A DNA stretch of 64,000 nucleotides from an uncultured Jannaschia sp. (GTDB taxonomy: Bacteria > Pseudomonadota > Alphaproteobacteria > Rhodobacterales > Rhodobacteraceae). Position 1 is the first letter of the stretch. Every line of letters starts with the position of its first letter. Below are positions 8,994 to 18,289 of this stretch, piece by piece. Below the pieces are notes generated by a model. The model saw nothing but the letters and a program-made list of their open reading frames with translations. It made no database searches and was not told the origin of the DNA. Position numbers and translations under genes: made by a program. The DNA lies in NCBI RefSeq assembly GCF_947494055.1, contig NZ_CANLTR010000002.1, positions 247,522 to 311,521 of the forward strand, read 5' to 3'.

Positions 8994-10148
8994 ATGGCAG
9001 GGGCGGCATCCGGGGGCCCGTTGACACTTTTCGACCGATATCTCGCGGGACAGCTCCTGGCCTATTTCGGGTTCTTCAGCCTCGTCCTCGTCGCGGTCTA
9101 CTGGGTCAATCGGGCGATCGGCCTGTTCGACCGCCTGATCGCGGGCGGCTCGAACGTGCTGACCTTCCTCGAGTTCACCGCGCTCGCCCTGCCCAACGTG
9201 ATCCACGCCGTCCTGCCGGTCTCGGCGCTCGTGGCGACGCTCTACGGGCTCAACCGGCTTTCGACGGACAGCGAGATGGTGGTGGCGCAGACGACGGGGA
9301 TCTCGCCCTGGCGGCTCGCGCGGCCGGTGCTGATCTTCGGGCTCGCGGTCGCGGCGATGGTGTCGGTGCTGGGACACGTCCTCGTACCGCTGTCGCGCAC
9401 CGCGCTGGCCGAGCGGGGCGAGGCGCTGTCGCAGGACGTCACCGCGCGGTTCCTGAAGGAGGGCGAGTTCCTGCATCCCGGGCGCGGCGTGACAGTCTAT
9501 GTCCGGGCCGTGACGCCGGAGGGGGAGCTTCTGGGCCTGTTCCTGCAGGACCGGCGCAGCCCCGCGGTCCGCACCTCCTACACCGCGGAGCGCGCCTTCC
9601 TCGTGCGGGTGGACGGGCAGACGCGGCTCGTGATGTTCGACGGCATGGCGCAGACACTCGAGGTGGAGACGCGCAGCCTCGTCGTGACGACCTTCGACGA
9701 TTTCGCCTACGACCTCGCGGGGCTCGCCGGCGGCGAAAGCGATGCCCGCCGGCGCGACCCGCGGGAGATGCCGACGGCGGCGCTGCTGCGGGCGGACGCG
9801 GCGACGCAGGCGGTGACGCGCGCGGATGTGGCCGAGCTGCGCGCCGAGGGGCACGTGCGCGTCACCGAGGCGATCTTCGCCTTCGGGCTGCCGCTCTTGG
9901 CGCTCGGCTGCCTGATGCTGGGCGGGTATTCGCGGCTTGGCCTGTGGCGACAGATCCTCGGCGCCGTCGTCGCGGCGATCCTGCTGAGGATGCTCGGCAA
10001 CGTCGCGGAGACGACCGCCCGCGACGATGCGGAACTCTGGTGGATGCTGTATGTGCCGGCGTTCCTGACGGTCGCCCTCGGCGCGGCGCTGGTCTGGCGC
10101 AGCACGTACGGACCGCGCCTGATCCGGCCACGGGGGGTGCCCGCGTGA
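8994..10148 (+). CDS. lptF: LPS export ABC transporter permease LptF
   Basis: 384 residues of the YjgP/YjgQ family: membrane helices in the first ~110 residues, a periplasmic beta-jellyroll-like middle, then three more helices near the C-terminus (LPLLALGCLMLGG, LGAVVAAILL, FLTVALGAALVW). With LptG and the ATPase LptB it extracts lipopolysaccharide from the inner membrane and passes it to LptC/LptA/LptD. The start is uncertain: ATG 8994 gives a short extra leader, while TTG 9021 (TLFDRYLAGQ) fits the family N-terminus. The stop overlaps the lptG start (GTGA). First gene of the lptF-lptG-lptD-surA-pdxA-rsmA run. Confidence 0.95.
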   Translation: MAGAASGGPLTLFDRYLAGQLLAYFGFFSLVLVAVYWVNRAIGLFDRLIAGGSNVLTFLEFTALALPNVIHAVLPVSALVATLYGLNRLSTDSEMVVAQTTGISPWRLARPVLIFGLAVAAMVSVLGHVLVPLSRTALAERGEALSQDVTARFLKEGEFLHPGRGVTVYVRAVTPEGELLGLFLQDRRSPAVRTSYTAERAFLVRVDGQTRLVMFDGMAQTLEVETRSLVVTTFDDFAYDLAGLAGGESDARRRDPREMPTAALLRADAATQAVTRADVAELRAEGHVRVTEAIFAFGLPLLALGCLMLGGYSRLGLWRQILGAVVAAILLRMLGNVAETTARDDAELWWMLYVPAFLTVALGAALVWRSTYGPRLIRPRGVPA

Positions 10149-11242
10149 CGCTGCAATACTACATCGCGCGGCGGTTCCTGTGGCTCGTGCTGATCGTGTC
10201 GCTGGTCTTCACCGGGCTGCTGGTGCCGATCGACCTGATGGAGCAGCTGCGCCGCCTGAGCGACGACGGCGCGGGGATCGGCGACGGGCTGCGCCTCGCG
10301 GCGCTCAACCTGCCGGCAGCGCTCTACCAGATCCTGCCGCTGATCGTGATCCTGTCGACGCTGGCGCTGTTCCTGTCGCTGTCGCGCTCCTCGGAGCTCG
10401 TGGTGATCCGGGCGGCGGGACGCTCGGCCCTCCGGGCGGCGGCCGCGCCGGCGGCGACGGCGCTCCTCCTCGGGGCCGCGGCGCTGGCGATCGTCAACCC
10501 GATCGTCGCCGCCACGCAGACCGCCTACGAGCGCGAGATTGCCGGATTCCGCACCGGCATCAGCAGCGTGCTGTCGGTCAGCGAGGAAGGCGTCTGGCTG
10601 CGGCAGGGCGACGGGGCGGGGCAGACGGTGATCCGGGCCGGGCGCGCATCGCTCGACGGGACCGTGTTGTTCGAGGCGACCTTCATCGCCTTCGACGCCG
10701 AAGGCTCCCCGGTGGAGCGGATCGACGCCGAGCGCGCGGCCCTGTCGGACGGCGAATGGCTCTTGCGGAACGCCAAGACCTGGCCGCTGGGCACCTCGGA
10801 CAACCCCGAGCGCGACGCCCGGGTAAAGCTTCAGGCCACGACACCCTCATCGCTCACCCGTGCGCAGATCCGCGACAGCTTTGGCGTGCCCTCCTCGATC
10901 CCCATCTTCCAGCTGCCGGGCTTCATCGCGCAGCTCGACGCGGCCGGGTTCTCGGGCCTCACCCACCGCGTCTGGCTGCAGACCGAGCTCGCCAACCCGC
11001 TGATGCTGACGGCGATGGTCCTGATCGGCGCGGCCTTCTCGATGCGGCAGGTTCGGGCGGGACGGACGGGGGTCATGGTCCTCTCGGCGCTATTGCTCGG
11101 CTTCGGCATCTTCTTCCTGCGCAACTTCGCGCAGGTCCTTGGCGAGAACGGGCAGCTGCCGGTCATGCTCGCGGCCTGGGCGCCGCCGGTCGCCGCGATC
11201 CTGCTGTCCGTCGGGATCATCCTGTTTCTGGAGGACGGATGA
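10145..11242 (+). CDS. lptG: LPS export ABC transporter permease LptG
   Basis: 365 residues starting at GTG 10145, which overlaps the lptF stop in GTGA. The N-terminus (TLQYYIARRFLWLVLIVSLVF) and the three C-terminal helices (LANPLMLTAMVLIGAAFSM onward) are typical of LptG, paired with the upstream LptF. The frame also stays open far upstream of 10145, but that translation has no permease character and overlaps lptF, so it is not part of the gene. The stop (11240-11242) overlaps the start region of lptD, which implies coupled synthesis of inner- and outer-membrane LPS export parts. Confidence 0.95.
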   Translation: MTLQYYIARRFLWLVLIVSLVFTGLLVPIDLMEQLRRLSDDGAGIGDGLRLAALNLPAALYQILPLIVILSTLALFLSLSRSSELVVIRAAGRSALRAAAAPAATALLLGAAALAIVNPIVAATQTAYEREIAGFRTGISSVLSVSEEGVWLRQGDGAGQTVIRAGRASLDGTVLFEATFIAFDAEGSPVERIDAERAALSDGEWLLRNAKTWPLGTSDNPERDARVKLQATTPSSLTRAQIRDSFGVPSSIPIFQLPGFIAQLDAAGFSGLTHRVWLQTELANPLMLTAMVLIGAAFSMRQVRAGRTGVMVLSALLLGFGIFFLRNFAQVLGENGQLPVMLAAWAPPVAAILLSVGIILFLEDG

Positions 11243-13389
11243 TGCGCTGGCTGCTTCTCGCGATCCTCGCCTGCCTGCCGTTCGCCGGACTGTCGCAGGA
11301 CGCACTGGCGCAGGACGGCCCGGCGACGCTGGTCGCCGACCGCATCGCCTTCGACGCGGCGACGCTGACGGCCGAGGGCAATGTCGAGATCTTCGCGCAG
11401 GGCCGCGTCCTGCGCGCCCGGCGGGTGACCTACGACCGCAGCACGGACCGGATCACGGTTGAGGGGCCGCTCACCCTCCTCGACGGGCCGGACCGCATCC
11501 TCGTGGCCGATTACGCCGAACTCGGCGCCGACCTGCGCGGCTCGGTCGTCGCGGGCGCGCGCCTCGTCCTCGACCAGCAGCTCCAGATCGCCGCGACCGA
11601 GGTCGCGACCGGGGCCGAAGGGCGCTACACGCAGCTCTACCAGACCGTCGCCTCCTCCTGCGAGGTCTGCGCCGCCTATCCGGTGCCGATCTGGCAGATC
11701 CGCGCCCGCCGCGTCGTCCACGACCGCGAGGAACGGCAGCTCTATTTCGAGAACGCCCGCTTCGAGGTCGCCGGCGTGCCCGTCGCGTGGTTCCCCCGGC
11801 TCCGCCTGCCCGACCCGACGCTCGAACGGACGACCGGCGTGCTCGCACCGCGCTTCTCCGCCGACGACCTGCTCGGGACGGGCATCGAGGTCCCCTACTT
11901 CATCACGCTCGGCCCCTCGCGGGATCTGACGCTGCGGCCCTTCGTGACCAACCAGGAGACGCGCAGCCTGGGCTTCCGTTACCGGCAGGCCTTCGATGCG
12001 GGGAACCTCGTCGTCACCGGTGCCGTCTCGCGCGACGAGGTGCGGCCGGGCGAGACGCGCGGCTACGTCTTCGCCGAAGGGGTCTTCGACCTGCCCCGCG
12101 ACTACCGGCTGGAATTCGACCTCGAGGGCGTGTCCGACGACAATTACCTGCTGAACTACGACATCACCGAGAAGGACCGGCTCGACAGCCGGGCCGCGAT
12201 CACCCGGATCGACCGGGAGGACCGGCTCCTCGCCGAGATCATCACCTTCGACACGCTGCGCGAAGGGGAACGGAACCGGTTCCAGCCGACGCCCGTCATC
12301 ACGATCGAGCGACAGCGGCGGGAGCCCCGCGCCGTGCTCGGGGGCGATCTGGTCTGGACGCTTCAGGCCCATGCCCGGCGGCGCAAGGCCAGCACCGTGC
12401 CCGAGGGCGGGCCGGACGACGCGGCGCGGGACGTCGAGCGGATGTCGGCCGCGCTCGCTTGGCAACGCACGCACATCACCCCGGAAGGGCTCGTCCTGAC
12501 CGGGCTCGCCGGGCTCGACCTCGACGCCTATTCGGTTCGCCAGGATCCCGACTTCGCGGACGACACGACCTTCGCCCGCGTCGTGCCGCATGCCGGACTG
12601 GAACTGCGCCTGCCGCTCGGCAAGGGGTCCCGGTCCGGCGCGCGCCACGTGTTCGAGCCGGTGGCGCAGGCCCTGTTCGTGCCGAGCGACGTGAAGCGCA
12701 CGCCCGACGAGGACAGCCTGACGCCCGAATTCGACGAGGGGAACCTGTTCGCCGTCTCCCGCTTCGCCGGACGCGACCGCCGCGAGCTCGGCAACCGGCT
12801 GAACGTCGGGTTGAGCTACACCCGGTTCGACCCGTCGGGCTGGCAGACGGGGGCGACGCTCGGCCGGGTCTGGCGCGACCGCGACAACGAACCGTTCCGC
12901 GACGGGACGGGGCTCGACGGCACGGCGTCCGACTGGCTCCTTGCGATCTCCGCCGAAGACGGCGACCGCTTCGGCGTCGAGAGCCGGGCGCTTTTCGACG
13001 ACGCCCTCGACTTCACCCAATCCGAGACGATCCTCGGCTGGCAGGGCGCGAGATACCTGCTCGAGACGCGCTATACCTGGCTCGAGGAAGACGCGACCGC
13101 CGGCCGGCCGGACGCCACCTCCGAATGGGAGCTGGACGCGGCCTACGACCTGACCCGCGACTGGACGGGCCGGGTGAACTGGCGATATGAAGCCGTCACG
13201 AACGAGGCCAGCCGCGCCGGGTTCGGGCTGACCTACCGGTCGGATTGCGTGACCGTGGCGTTCGACGTGGAGCGGCGTTTCACCTCGAACGACGATCTGG
13301 ACACGTCCACCCGGTTCGGATTCGGCGTGGATCTGGCGGGGTTCGGCGCGGATGGCGACCGCACGAGACGGCGGCGCTGCGGCATTTGA
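11242..13389 (+). CDS. lptD: LPS assembly protein LptD
   Basis: 715 residues. A signal peptide (WLLLAILACLPFAGLSQDALA) is followed by an OstA-like N-terminal domain (TLVADRIAFDAATLTAEGNVEIF) and a long outer-membrane barrel. LptD inserts LPS into the outer leaflet of the outer membrane. Mature cysteines are few and placed two near the N-terminus (C140, C143, in CEVC) and two near the C-terminus (C669 and one three residues from the end). This recalls the two-plus-two disulfide pattern of E. coli LptD, though spacing differs. Two adjacent ATGs (11239, 11242) are possible; the second lies 7 bases after GGAGG. No lptE is seen nearby. Confidence 0.95.
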   Translation: MRWLLLAILACLPFAGLSQDALAQDGPATLVADRIAFDAATLTAEGNVEIFAQGRVLRARRVTYDRSTDRITVEGPLTLLDGPDRILVADYAELGADLRGSVVAGARLVLDQQLQIAATEVATGAEGRYTQLYQTVASSCEVCAAYPVPIWQIRARRVVHDREERQLYFENARFEVAGVPVAWFPRLRLPDPTLERTTGVLAPRFSADDLLGTGIEVPYFITLGPSRDLTLRPFVTNQETRSLGFRYRQAFDAGNLVVTGAVSRDEVRPGETRGYVFAEGVFDLPRDYRLEFDLEGVSDDNYLLNYDITEKDRLDSRAAITRIDREDRLLAEIITFDTLREGERNRFQPTPVITIERQRREPRAVLGGDLVWTLQAHARRRKASTVPEGGPDDAARDVERMSAALAWQRTHITPEGLVLTGLAGLDLDAYSVRQDPDFADDTTFARVVPHAGLELRLPLGKGSRSGARHVFEPVAQALFVPSDVKRTPDEDSLTPEFDEGNLFAVSRFAGRDRRELGNRLNVGLSYTRFDPSGWQTGATLGRVWRDRDNEPFRDGTGLDGTASDWLLAISAEDGDRFGVESRALFDDALDFTQSETILGWQGARYLLETRYTWLEEDATAGRPDATSEWELDAAYDLTRDWTGRVNWRYEAVTNEASRAGFGLTYRSDCVTVAFDVERRFTSNDDLDTSTRFGFGVDLAGFGADGDRTRRRRCGI

Positions 13390-13400
13390 GGGAGCGGGCG

Positions 13401-14594
13401 ATGACGAGACTTCTGACGGCGATGCTGGTCGCCCTATGGACGGCAGCCGGCCCCGGCGCCGCGCAGCAACCCTTCGCCGCGGCCGCGACCGTGAACGGGA
13501 TTGCCGTGACCAATTACGACGTCGATCAGCGGTCGCAGTTCCTGTCGCTCCTCGGCTCGCCCGACACCGATCGGGCCAGCGTGACCGATACGCTGGTGGA
13601 CGAGGCATTGCAGGTGCAGGCGGCCCGGCTCGCGGGGATCGACCTGTCCGAGGAGGAGGTTGCCGAGGGCATGACCGAGTTCGCCGCCCGGGCGGACCTG
13701 TCGTCCGATGCGTTCGTCGCCGAGCTCGGTGGCGCAGGCGTCGCCCCCGAGACGTTCCGGGATTTCGTGCGCAACGGCCTCTACTGGCGCCGCCTCGTCC
13801 AGGCCCGGTTCGGCGACCTCGCCCGCCCGCAGGACCGCGAGGTGCAGCGCATCGTCGATCGCGGTCCGCAGGGCGAGATCCGCGTCCTGCTGTCGGAGAT
13901 CGCGCTTCCCTACACGCCCGAGAACCGCGCCGAAGTGGAAGCCCTGGCGGAGCGGCTTGCGGCCAGTCTGCGCGGGCAGGCCGCCTTCGAGGAGGCGGCG
14001 CGGACCTATTCCCGGGCCAGCTCGGCCCGGACCGGCGGACGGATCGACTGGCTTCCGCTGGCCGGTCTGGCCCCGCCGATCGCGAGCCAGGTGCTCACGC
14101 TCGCGCCCGGCGAGGTGACCGAGCCGATCAATCTGGGTACCTTCTTCGGCCTGTTCCTGCTCCGCGATCTCGACGATCAGGCGGCCGCCCCCGCGATCGA
14201 GCGCGTGGATTACGCCGAGTATCTGATCCCCGGCGGGCGCAGCGAGACGGCGCTTCGCGCGGCCGCCGAGCTCCGTGCCCGGGTCGATGTCTGCGACGAT
14301 CTTTACGGGGAGGCCCGGAACGCGCCGGAGGGTACGCTCACCCGGCAGGACGCCGCGCCCGAGACATTGCCGGCGGATCTGCGTCAGGAGCTCGCAAAGC
14401 TCGATCCGGGGGAGGTGTCCACCCTGCTCACGCGCGGCGACCACCTGCGCTTCGTGATGTTGTGCAGCCGGAACGCGACGGTGCCGGAGGGGGCGTTCGA
14501 GCGGATCGGCCAGCAGATCCTGAGCCAGCGCCTGACAGACCTTGCCGACGGCTATCTCGCCGAGCTCCGCGCCGATGCCGTCGTCATCCGCTGA
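13401..14594 (+). CDS. surA: Periplasmic peptidyl-prolyl isomerase / chaperone SurA
   Basis: 397 residues: a signal peptide (TRLLTAMLVALWTAAGPGAAQQ), a SurA N-terminal chaperone domain beginning ATVNGIAVTNYDVDQR, then a parvulin-type PPIase domain (IRVLLSEIALPY ... GGRIDWLPL ... LAPGEVTEP) and a helical C-terminus. SurA escorts unfolded outer-membrane proteins, LptD being a well-known client in E. coli, so its place directly behind lptD (11 bp gap, GAGGGAGCGG site) makes biological sense. The second parvulin repeat is short or degenerate, as is usual in alphaproteobacteria. Confidence 0.93.
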   Translation: MTRLLTAMLVALWTAAGPGAAQQPFAAAATVNGIAVTNYDVDQRSQFLSLLGSPDTDRASVTDTLVDEALQVQAARLAGIDLSEEEVAEGMTEFAARADLSSDAFVAELGGAGVAPETFRDFVRNGLYWRRLVQARFGDLARPQDREVQRIVDRGPQGEIRVLLSEIALPYTPENRAEVEALAERLAASLRGQAAFEEAARTYSRASSARTGGRIDWLPLAGLAPPIASQVLTLAPGEVTEPINLGTFFGLFLLRDLDDQAAAPAIERVDYAEYLIPGGRSETALRAAAELRARVDVCDDLYGEARNAPEGTLTRQDAAPETLPADLRQELAKLDPGEVSTLLTRGDHLRFVMLCSRNATVPEGAFERIGQQILSQRLTDLADGYLAELRADAVVIR

Positions 14595-15582
14595 CGGGCC
14601 CGCTCCGCTCGTCGTGACCTGCGGCGAGCCTGCGGGGATCGGGCCGGAGGTCGTCGCCAAGGCGCGCGCATTGGTCCCTGACCTGCCATTCGTCGTGATC
14701 GGCAATCCCGATCACTTCGCGGGCTTCGGCGTCGCGACGCGGATCGTCGCGTCCGTCGCGGAGGCCGGCACGGACGCGCTCTGCATCCTCCCGCATGACA
14801 TCCCCGGCCCCGCCCGGCCCGGTCGTCCCGATCCCGCGCAGGCGGAAGGCGTGATCTCCGCCATCGCGCAGGCAGTGGACCTTGCGAAGGCCGGCGAGGC
14901 CGGCGGGATCGTGACGGCGCCGATCCACAAGAAGGCGCTCAAGGACGGGGCGGCCTTCGCTTATCCCGGGCATACCGAGTACCTCGCCGCACTGGCCGGT
15001 GGCGCGGACGTGGTGATGATGCTGGCCTGCCCCGAGCTGCGGGTCGTGCCCGCGACCATCCATGTCGCGCTCGCGGACGTGCCCGCCTGCCTGACGCCGG
15101 ACTTGCTCGAGACGGTCCTTCGCGTCACCCATGCCGGGTTGCGCCGTGATTTCGGCGTCGAGAGGCCGCGCATCGCCGTTGCCGGACTGAACCCGCATGC
15201 CGGCGAGGGCGGCACGATGGGGCGGGAGGAAACGGACTGGATCGCGGCGCTGGTGGCGCGGCTCGCCCCCGAGCTCGGCTGCGTCGGCCCGTTCCCCGCC
15301 GACACGATGTTCCATGCCGGTGCGCGGACGACCTACGACGCCGCCGTCGCCATGTATCATGATCAGGCGCTCATCCCGATCAAGACGATCGACTTCGCGG
15401 GCGGCGTCAACGTGACGCTCGGCCTGCCGTTCATCCGGACTTCGCCCGATCACGGCACCGCCTTCGACATCGCCGGCAGCGGGCGCGCCGACCCGACGTC
15501 GATGGTCGCGGCGCTGCGGATGGCGTGGGACATGGCGGGGCGACGCCAGGAACGGCTTTCCCGCGAGGCCGCCGTACAATGA
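14575..15582 (+). CDS. pdxA: 4-hydroxythreonine-4-phosphate dehydrogenase
   Basis: 335 residues. NAD-dependent oxidation of 4-phosphohydroxy-L-threonine in the DXP-dependent route to pyridoxal phosphate. The N-terminal [14 protein letters not shown] motif and metal-ligand histidine contexts (YPGHTEYLA and [11 protein letters not shown]) are intact. ATG 14575 overlaps the end of surA by 20 bp; an earlier ATG at 14542 lies deeper in surA and adds a low-complexity leader. The lptD-surA-pdxA-rsmA order is conserved in many proteobacteria. Confidence 0.95.
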   Translation: MPSSSADGPAPLVVTCGEPAGIGPEVVAKARALVPDLPFVVIGNPDHFAGFGVATRIVASVAEAGTDALCILPHDIPGPARPGRPDPAQAEGVISAIAQAVDLAKAGEAGGIVTAPIHKKALKDGAAFAYPGHTEYLAALAGGADVVMMLACPELRVVPATIHVALADVPACLTPDLLETVLRVTHAGLRRDFGVERPRIAVAGLNPHAGEGGTMGREETDWIAALVARLAPELGCVGPFPADTMFHAGARTTYDAAVAMYHDQALIPIKTIDFAGGVNVTLGLPFIRTSPDHGTAFDIAGSGRADPTSMVAALRMAWDMAGRRQERLSREAAVQ

Positions 15583-15631
15583 GTATTCGGGCCAGGAAGA
15601 AGACGAGGCCTCTTCTTGGTATAAGTACTCA
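15580..15631 (+). promoter_or_regulatory. Nested inverted repeat between pdxA and rsmA
   Basis: An outer repeat TGAGTA (15580-15585, including the pdxA stop codon) pairs with TACTCA (15626-15631), and an inner AAGAAGA (15597-15603) pairs with TCTTCTT (15611-15617). There is no T-run after it, so it is more likely an RNA-processing or attenuating structure than a simple terminator. It sits inside the apparent operon, 43 bases before the rsmA start. Confidence 0.5.
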
Positions 15632-15673
15632 CAGCGATCCGCCGGCTCCGGGCGGCCGGTCGCGGGTTCGGAC

Positions 15674-16510
15674 ATGAGCCGGATCGACGACCTGCCGCCG
15701 CTGCGCGACGTGATCGCCGCGCACGGGCTTCGGGCGAAGAAGTCGATGGGACAGAACTTCCTGCTCGACCTCAACCTGACCTCGCGGATCGCCCGCGCCT
15801 CGGGGCCGCTCGCCGGCGCTTCCGTGCTGGAGGTGGGTCCGGGTCCGGGCGGTCTGACGCGCGGCCTTCTGGCCGAAGGCGCGCGCCGGGTGCTCGCGGT
15901 GGAAAAGGACGAACGCTGCCTGCCCGCTTTGGCGGAAATCGCGGCGGCCTATCCCGGGCGGCTCGAGGTCCTGTCCGGCGACGCGCTCGACGTGGACGTC
16001 ACCGCCCGGCTCGACCGGCCGTGGCGCGTCGTCGCGAACCTGCCCTACAATATCGGGACCGAACTTCTCGTGCGCTGGCTCACGCCGCGGGACTGGCCGC
16101 CGGCCTGGGAGAGCCTGACCCTGATGTTCCAGAAGGAAGTGGCGGAGCGCATCGTCGCCGCGCCGGGTTCCAAGGCCTACGGGCGGCTTGCCGTTCTGGC
16201 GCAATGGCGGTCGGAGGTGCGGATCGTGCTGACGCTGCCGCCCGAGGCCTTCGCCCCGCCGCCGAAGGTCGCCTCCGCCGTGATCCACCTGACCGCGCTA
16301 CCCGAACCACGGTTCCCGGCCGACGCGGACGTGCTGGAGCGCATGGTGGCCAAGGGGTTCAACCAGCGTCGCAAGATGCTGCGCGCCGCGCTGAAGGGGC
16401 TGGCGCCGGATATCGAGGATCGGCTGCGCGCCGCCGGACTGGACCCGACCGAGCGGGCCGAGCAGGTGCCGATCGAGGGTTGGTGCGCGCTCGCCCGGAC
16501 GCTCGGCTGA
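15674..16510 (+). CDS. rsmA: 16S rRNA (adenine(1518)-N6/adenine(1519)-N6)-dimethyltransferase
   Basis: 278 residues of the KsgA/Dim1 family, which dimethylates two adjacent adenines in the 3' hairpin of 16S rRNA. The lead motif [10 protein letters not shown], the SAM-binding stretch [16 protein letters not shown] and the catalytic NLPYNIG motif are all present. A C-terminal helical domain ([15 protein letters not shown]) completes the family layout. The protein ends just before the convergent DUF4167 gene (3 bp between stops), so transcription from both sides meets here. Confidence 0.97.
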   Translation: MSRIDDLPPLRDVIAAHGLRAKKSMGQNFLLDLNLTSRIARASGPLAGASVLEVGPGPGGLTRGLLAEGARRVLAVEKDERCLPALAEIAAAYPGRLEVLSGDALDVDVTARLDRPWRVVANLPYNIGTELLVRWLTPRDWPPAWESLTLMFQKEVAERIVAAPGSKAYGRLAVLAQWRSEVRIVLTLPPEAFAPPPKVASAVIHLTALPEPRFPADADVLERMVAKGFNQRRKMLRAALKGLAPDIEDRLRAAGLDPTERAEQVPIEGWCALARTLG

Positions 16511-16513
16511 AGC

Positions 16514-17335
16514 CTAGCTGTCCGACGTCGCCGCGCTCGGGGTCTCCCCCTCGGCAGCCGGTGCTTCGGCAGCGGGGGCCTTCTTCCGCGGCCGGCCGCG
16601 CTTCGGCTTCTCGGGCTTCGGCGCCTCCTCGACGGCTTGGGATTCCGGGGTTTCGACCGGACCGGTCTCGGCGCCCGGCGTATCGATGACGTCGGCGGCG
16701 TTCGCCGGTTCCGCGGGTGGCTGAGTCTTGCGCGGCCGACCCGGCTTTCGCCGATTGCGCGGCTCGCTCGGGGCCGGCGCTGCCTCCTCGGTCGGCGTGT
16801 CCGCGGGCGCGACGTCCGACTGGATGGCCTGCCGTTCCGTCCTGGCGTTCTCGCGCGTATCGGCACGCGGCGCGCGCTCGTCGTCCCTGCGCGCCTCGGA
16901 TTGACGGTCGGCGCTTTGCGCCTCGACGGGCTGGCGGTCGTTCTGCCGGTCGGTCTGGCTTGGCTGGCCGCCCTGCGACGATCCCTGCCGGTCGTTCTGG
17001 TTGCCGCCCTGCTGGTTGCCGCCGTGCTGGTTCGCCTGCTGATTGCCGCCCTGCTGGTTGCCCTGCTGATTCTGCTGGCGGGCGTCCATCTCCTTCTGGG
17101 CGGCGGCGAGCATGCGGGTGTAGTGCTCGGCATGCTGCTGGAAGTTCTCGAGCGCGACACGGTCGCCGGAGAGCTGCGCGTCGCGGGCGAGCTGGTTGTA
17201 CTTCTCGATCACCTGCGCCGGCGTGCCCCGGACCTTTCCCTCGGGTCCGGAACTGTCGAAGACACGATTGACGATGTTTCCGCCCTGGGGACGATTGCGA
17301 TTCTTGTTCCGCGAACGGGACTTGCTGCTTCTCAT
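16514..17335 (-). CDS. DUF4167 protein with Q/N/G-rich middle and two AT-hook-like motifs
   Basis: 273 residues. A basic N-terminal tail (SSKSRSRNKNRNRPQGGN) leads into a conserved DUF4167 domain, about residues 20-80 (NIVNRVFDSSGPEGKVRGTP, then YNQLARDAQLSGDRV). A Gln/Asn/Gly-rich stretch follows (about 87-135), then a disordered acidic/proline tail holding two GRPRK cores (199-203 and 247-251) in basic contexts, the minimal AT-hook pattern. Function is not established; DNA or RNA binding is inference from these motifs. The domain starts naturally at ATG 17335; an upstream extension to 17461 is out of character. It follows prmC and prfA on the same strand, a frequent rhodobacterial arrangement. 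Confidence 0.85.
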   Translation of the reverse strand: MRSSKSRSRNKNRNRPQGGNIVNRVFDSSGPEGKVRGTPAQVIEKYNQLARDAQLSGDRVALENFQQHAEHYTRMLAAAQKEMDARQQNQQGNQQGGNQQANQHGGNQQGGNQNDRQGSSQGGQPSQTDRQNDRQPVEAQSADRQSEARRDDERAPRADTRENARTERQAIQSDVAPADTPTEEAAPAPSEPRNRRKPGRPRKTQPPAEPANAADVIDTPGAETGPVETPESQAVEEAPKPEKPKRGRPRKKAPAAEAPAAEGETPSAATSDS

Positions 17336-17518
17336 GCGTGGGAGGTTCCGCTGGTCATCTGCAGGGGGCGTCTCATGGCCGGGAACCGGACCCGCCCCGC
17401 GGGTCGTCATGGTCCGGTATCGGTCGGGCGTCGCGTCCGGGGGCGGGCCGGAGCCCGTCAACCGCTGGATGCCTGTCGGTTATGGGTGCCCGGGCGAGGA
17501 GTTACAAGCCGATTCTCG

Positions 17519-18289
17519 TCACATCGCCGCTTTTTCGCCGGAAACCACGCGATCCCGCCCGTCGAGGTCAGGATGGACGCCGATATTCGTCAGGCCCGCC
17601 GCCGCGAAGAGCGCCGTCACCGCCGCGGCCTGCGTCGCGCCGATCTCGACCATCAGCCGCCCGCCGGGGCCCAGATGCGCCGGCACGTCGCGCGTGATCG
17701 TCCGGTAAGCGTCGAGCCCGTCGCCACCGGGACTGAGCGCGAGGCCGGGTTCCCATCGGCGCAGTTCGGGTGCGAGTCCGGGCATCTCCGCGGCGGCGAT
17801 GTAGGGCGGGTTCGCGACGACGAGGTCGAAGGTCTCGTCGATCCCCGTCAGCCAGTCGGCCTGCTGGAAGGCCGCGCGTTCCGCGAGGCCGAGCGCCACG
17901 GCGTTGCCCCGTGCGACGTCGAGCGCGGCCTCGGACAGATCGGTGCCGAGGCCGGACGCCTCGGGGCGTTCGGCGAGGAGGGACAGGAGGATGCAGCCGG
18001 AGCCCGTGCCGAGATCGAGGACGCGGTCGAAGGGGGCGGCGAGCGCCTGCTCGACCAGCGTCTCGGTCTCCGGACGGGGGTCGAGGACATCGGCCGTCAC
18101 GCGGAACTCATGGTTCCAGAAGGCGCGACGACCGAGGATGTGGGAGACCGGTTCCCGCGCCGAGCGTCGCGCGATCCAGACCGCGAAGGTCCCTGCATCG
18201 GGTGCGGCGCGGGCGAGCACCTGCGCGTCGCGGGCCGGGTCGGGAACGCCGGCCGCCCGCAGCGACGCACGCGCCTCGGCTTCGGTCAC
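17519..18289 (-). CDS. prmC: Peptide chain release factor N5-glutamine methyltransferase
   Basis: 256 residues of the HemK/PrmC family. The enzyme methylates the glutamine of the GGQ motif in release factors 1 and 2, raising termination efficiency. An N-terminal helical domain leads to the SAM site ([16 protein letters not shown]) and the substrate-binding NPPY motif. The start is GTG at 18289 and overlaps the prfA stop by 4 bp (GTGA), so the enzyme is made coupled to its own substrate RF1. Confidence 0.96.
   Translation of the reverse strand: MTEAEARASLRAAGVPDPARDAQVLARAAPDAGTFAVWIARRSAREPVSHILGRRAFWNHEFRVTADVLDPRPETETLVEQALAAPFDRVLDLGTGSGCILLSLLAERPEASGLGTDLSEAALDVARGNAVALGLAERAAFQQADWLTGIDETFDLVVANPPYIAAAEMPGLAPELRRWEPGLALSPGGDGLDAYRTITRDVPAHLGPGGRLMVEIGATQAAAVTALFAAAGLTNIGVHPDLDGRDRVVSGEKAAM

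Noticed and set aside
8897..11242. Apparent 781-residue fusion ending in LptG
   Set aside because: The first ~415 codons are a shadow of lptF; the real lptG begins at GTG 10145 overlapping the lptF stop.
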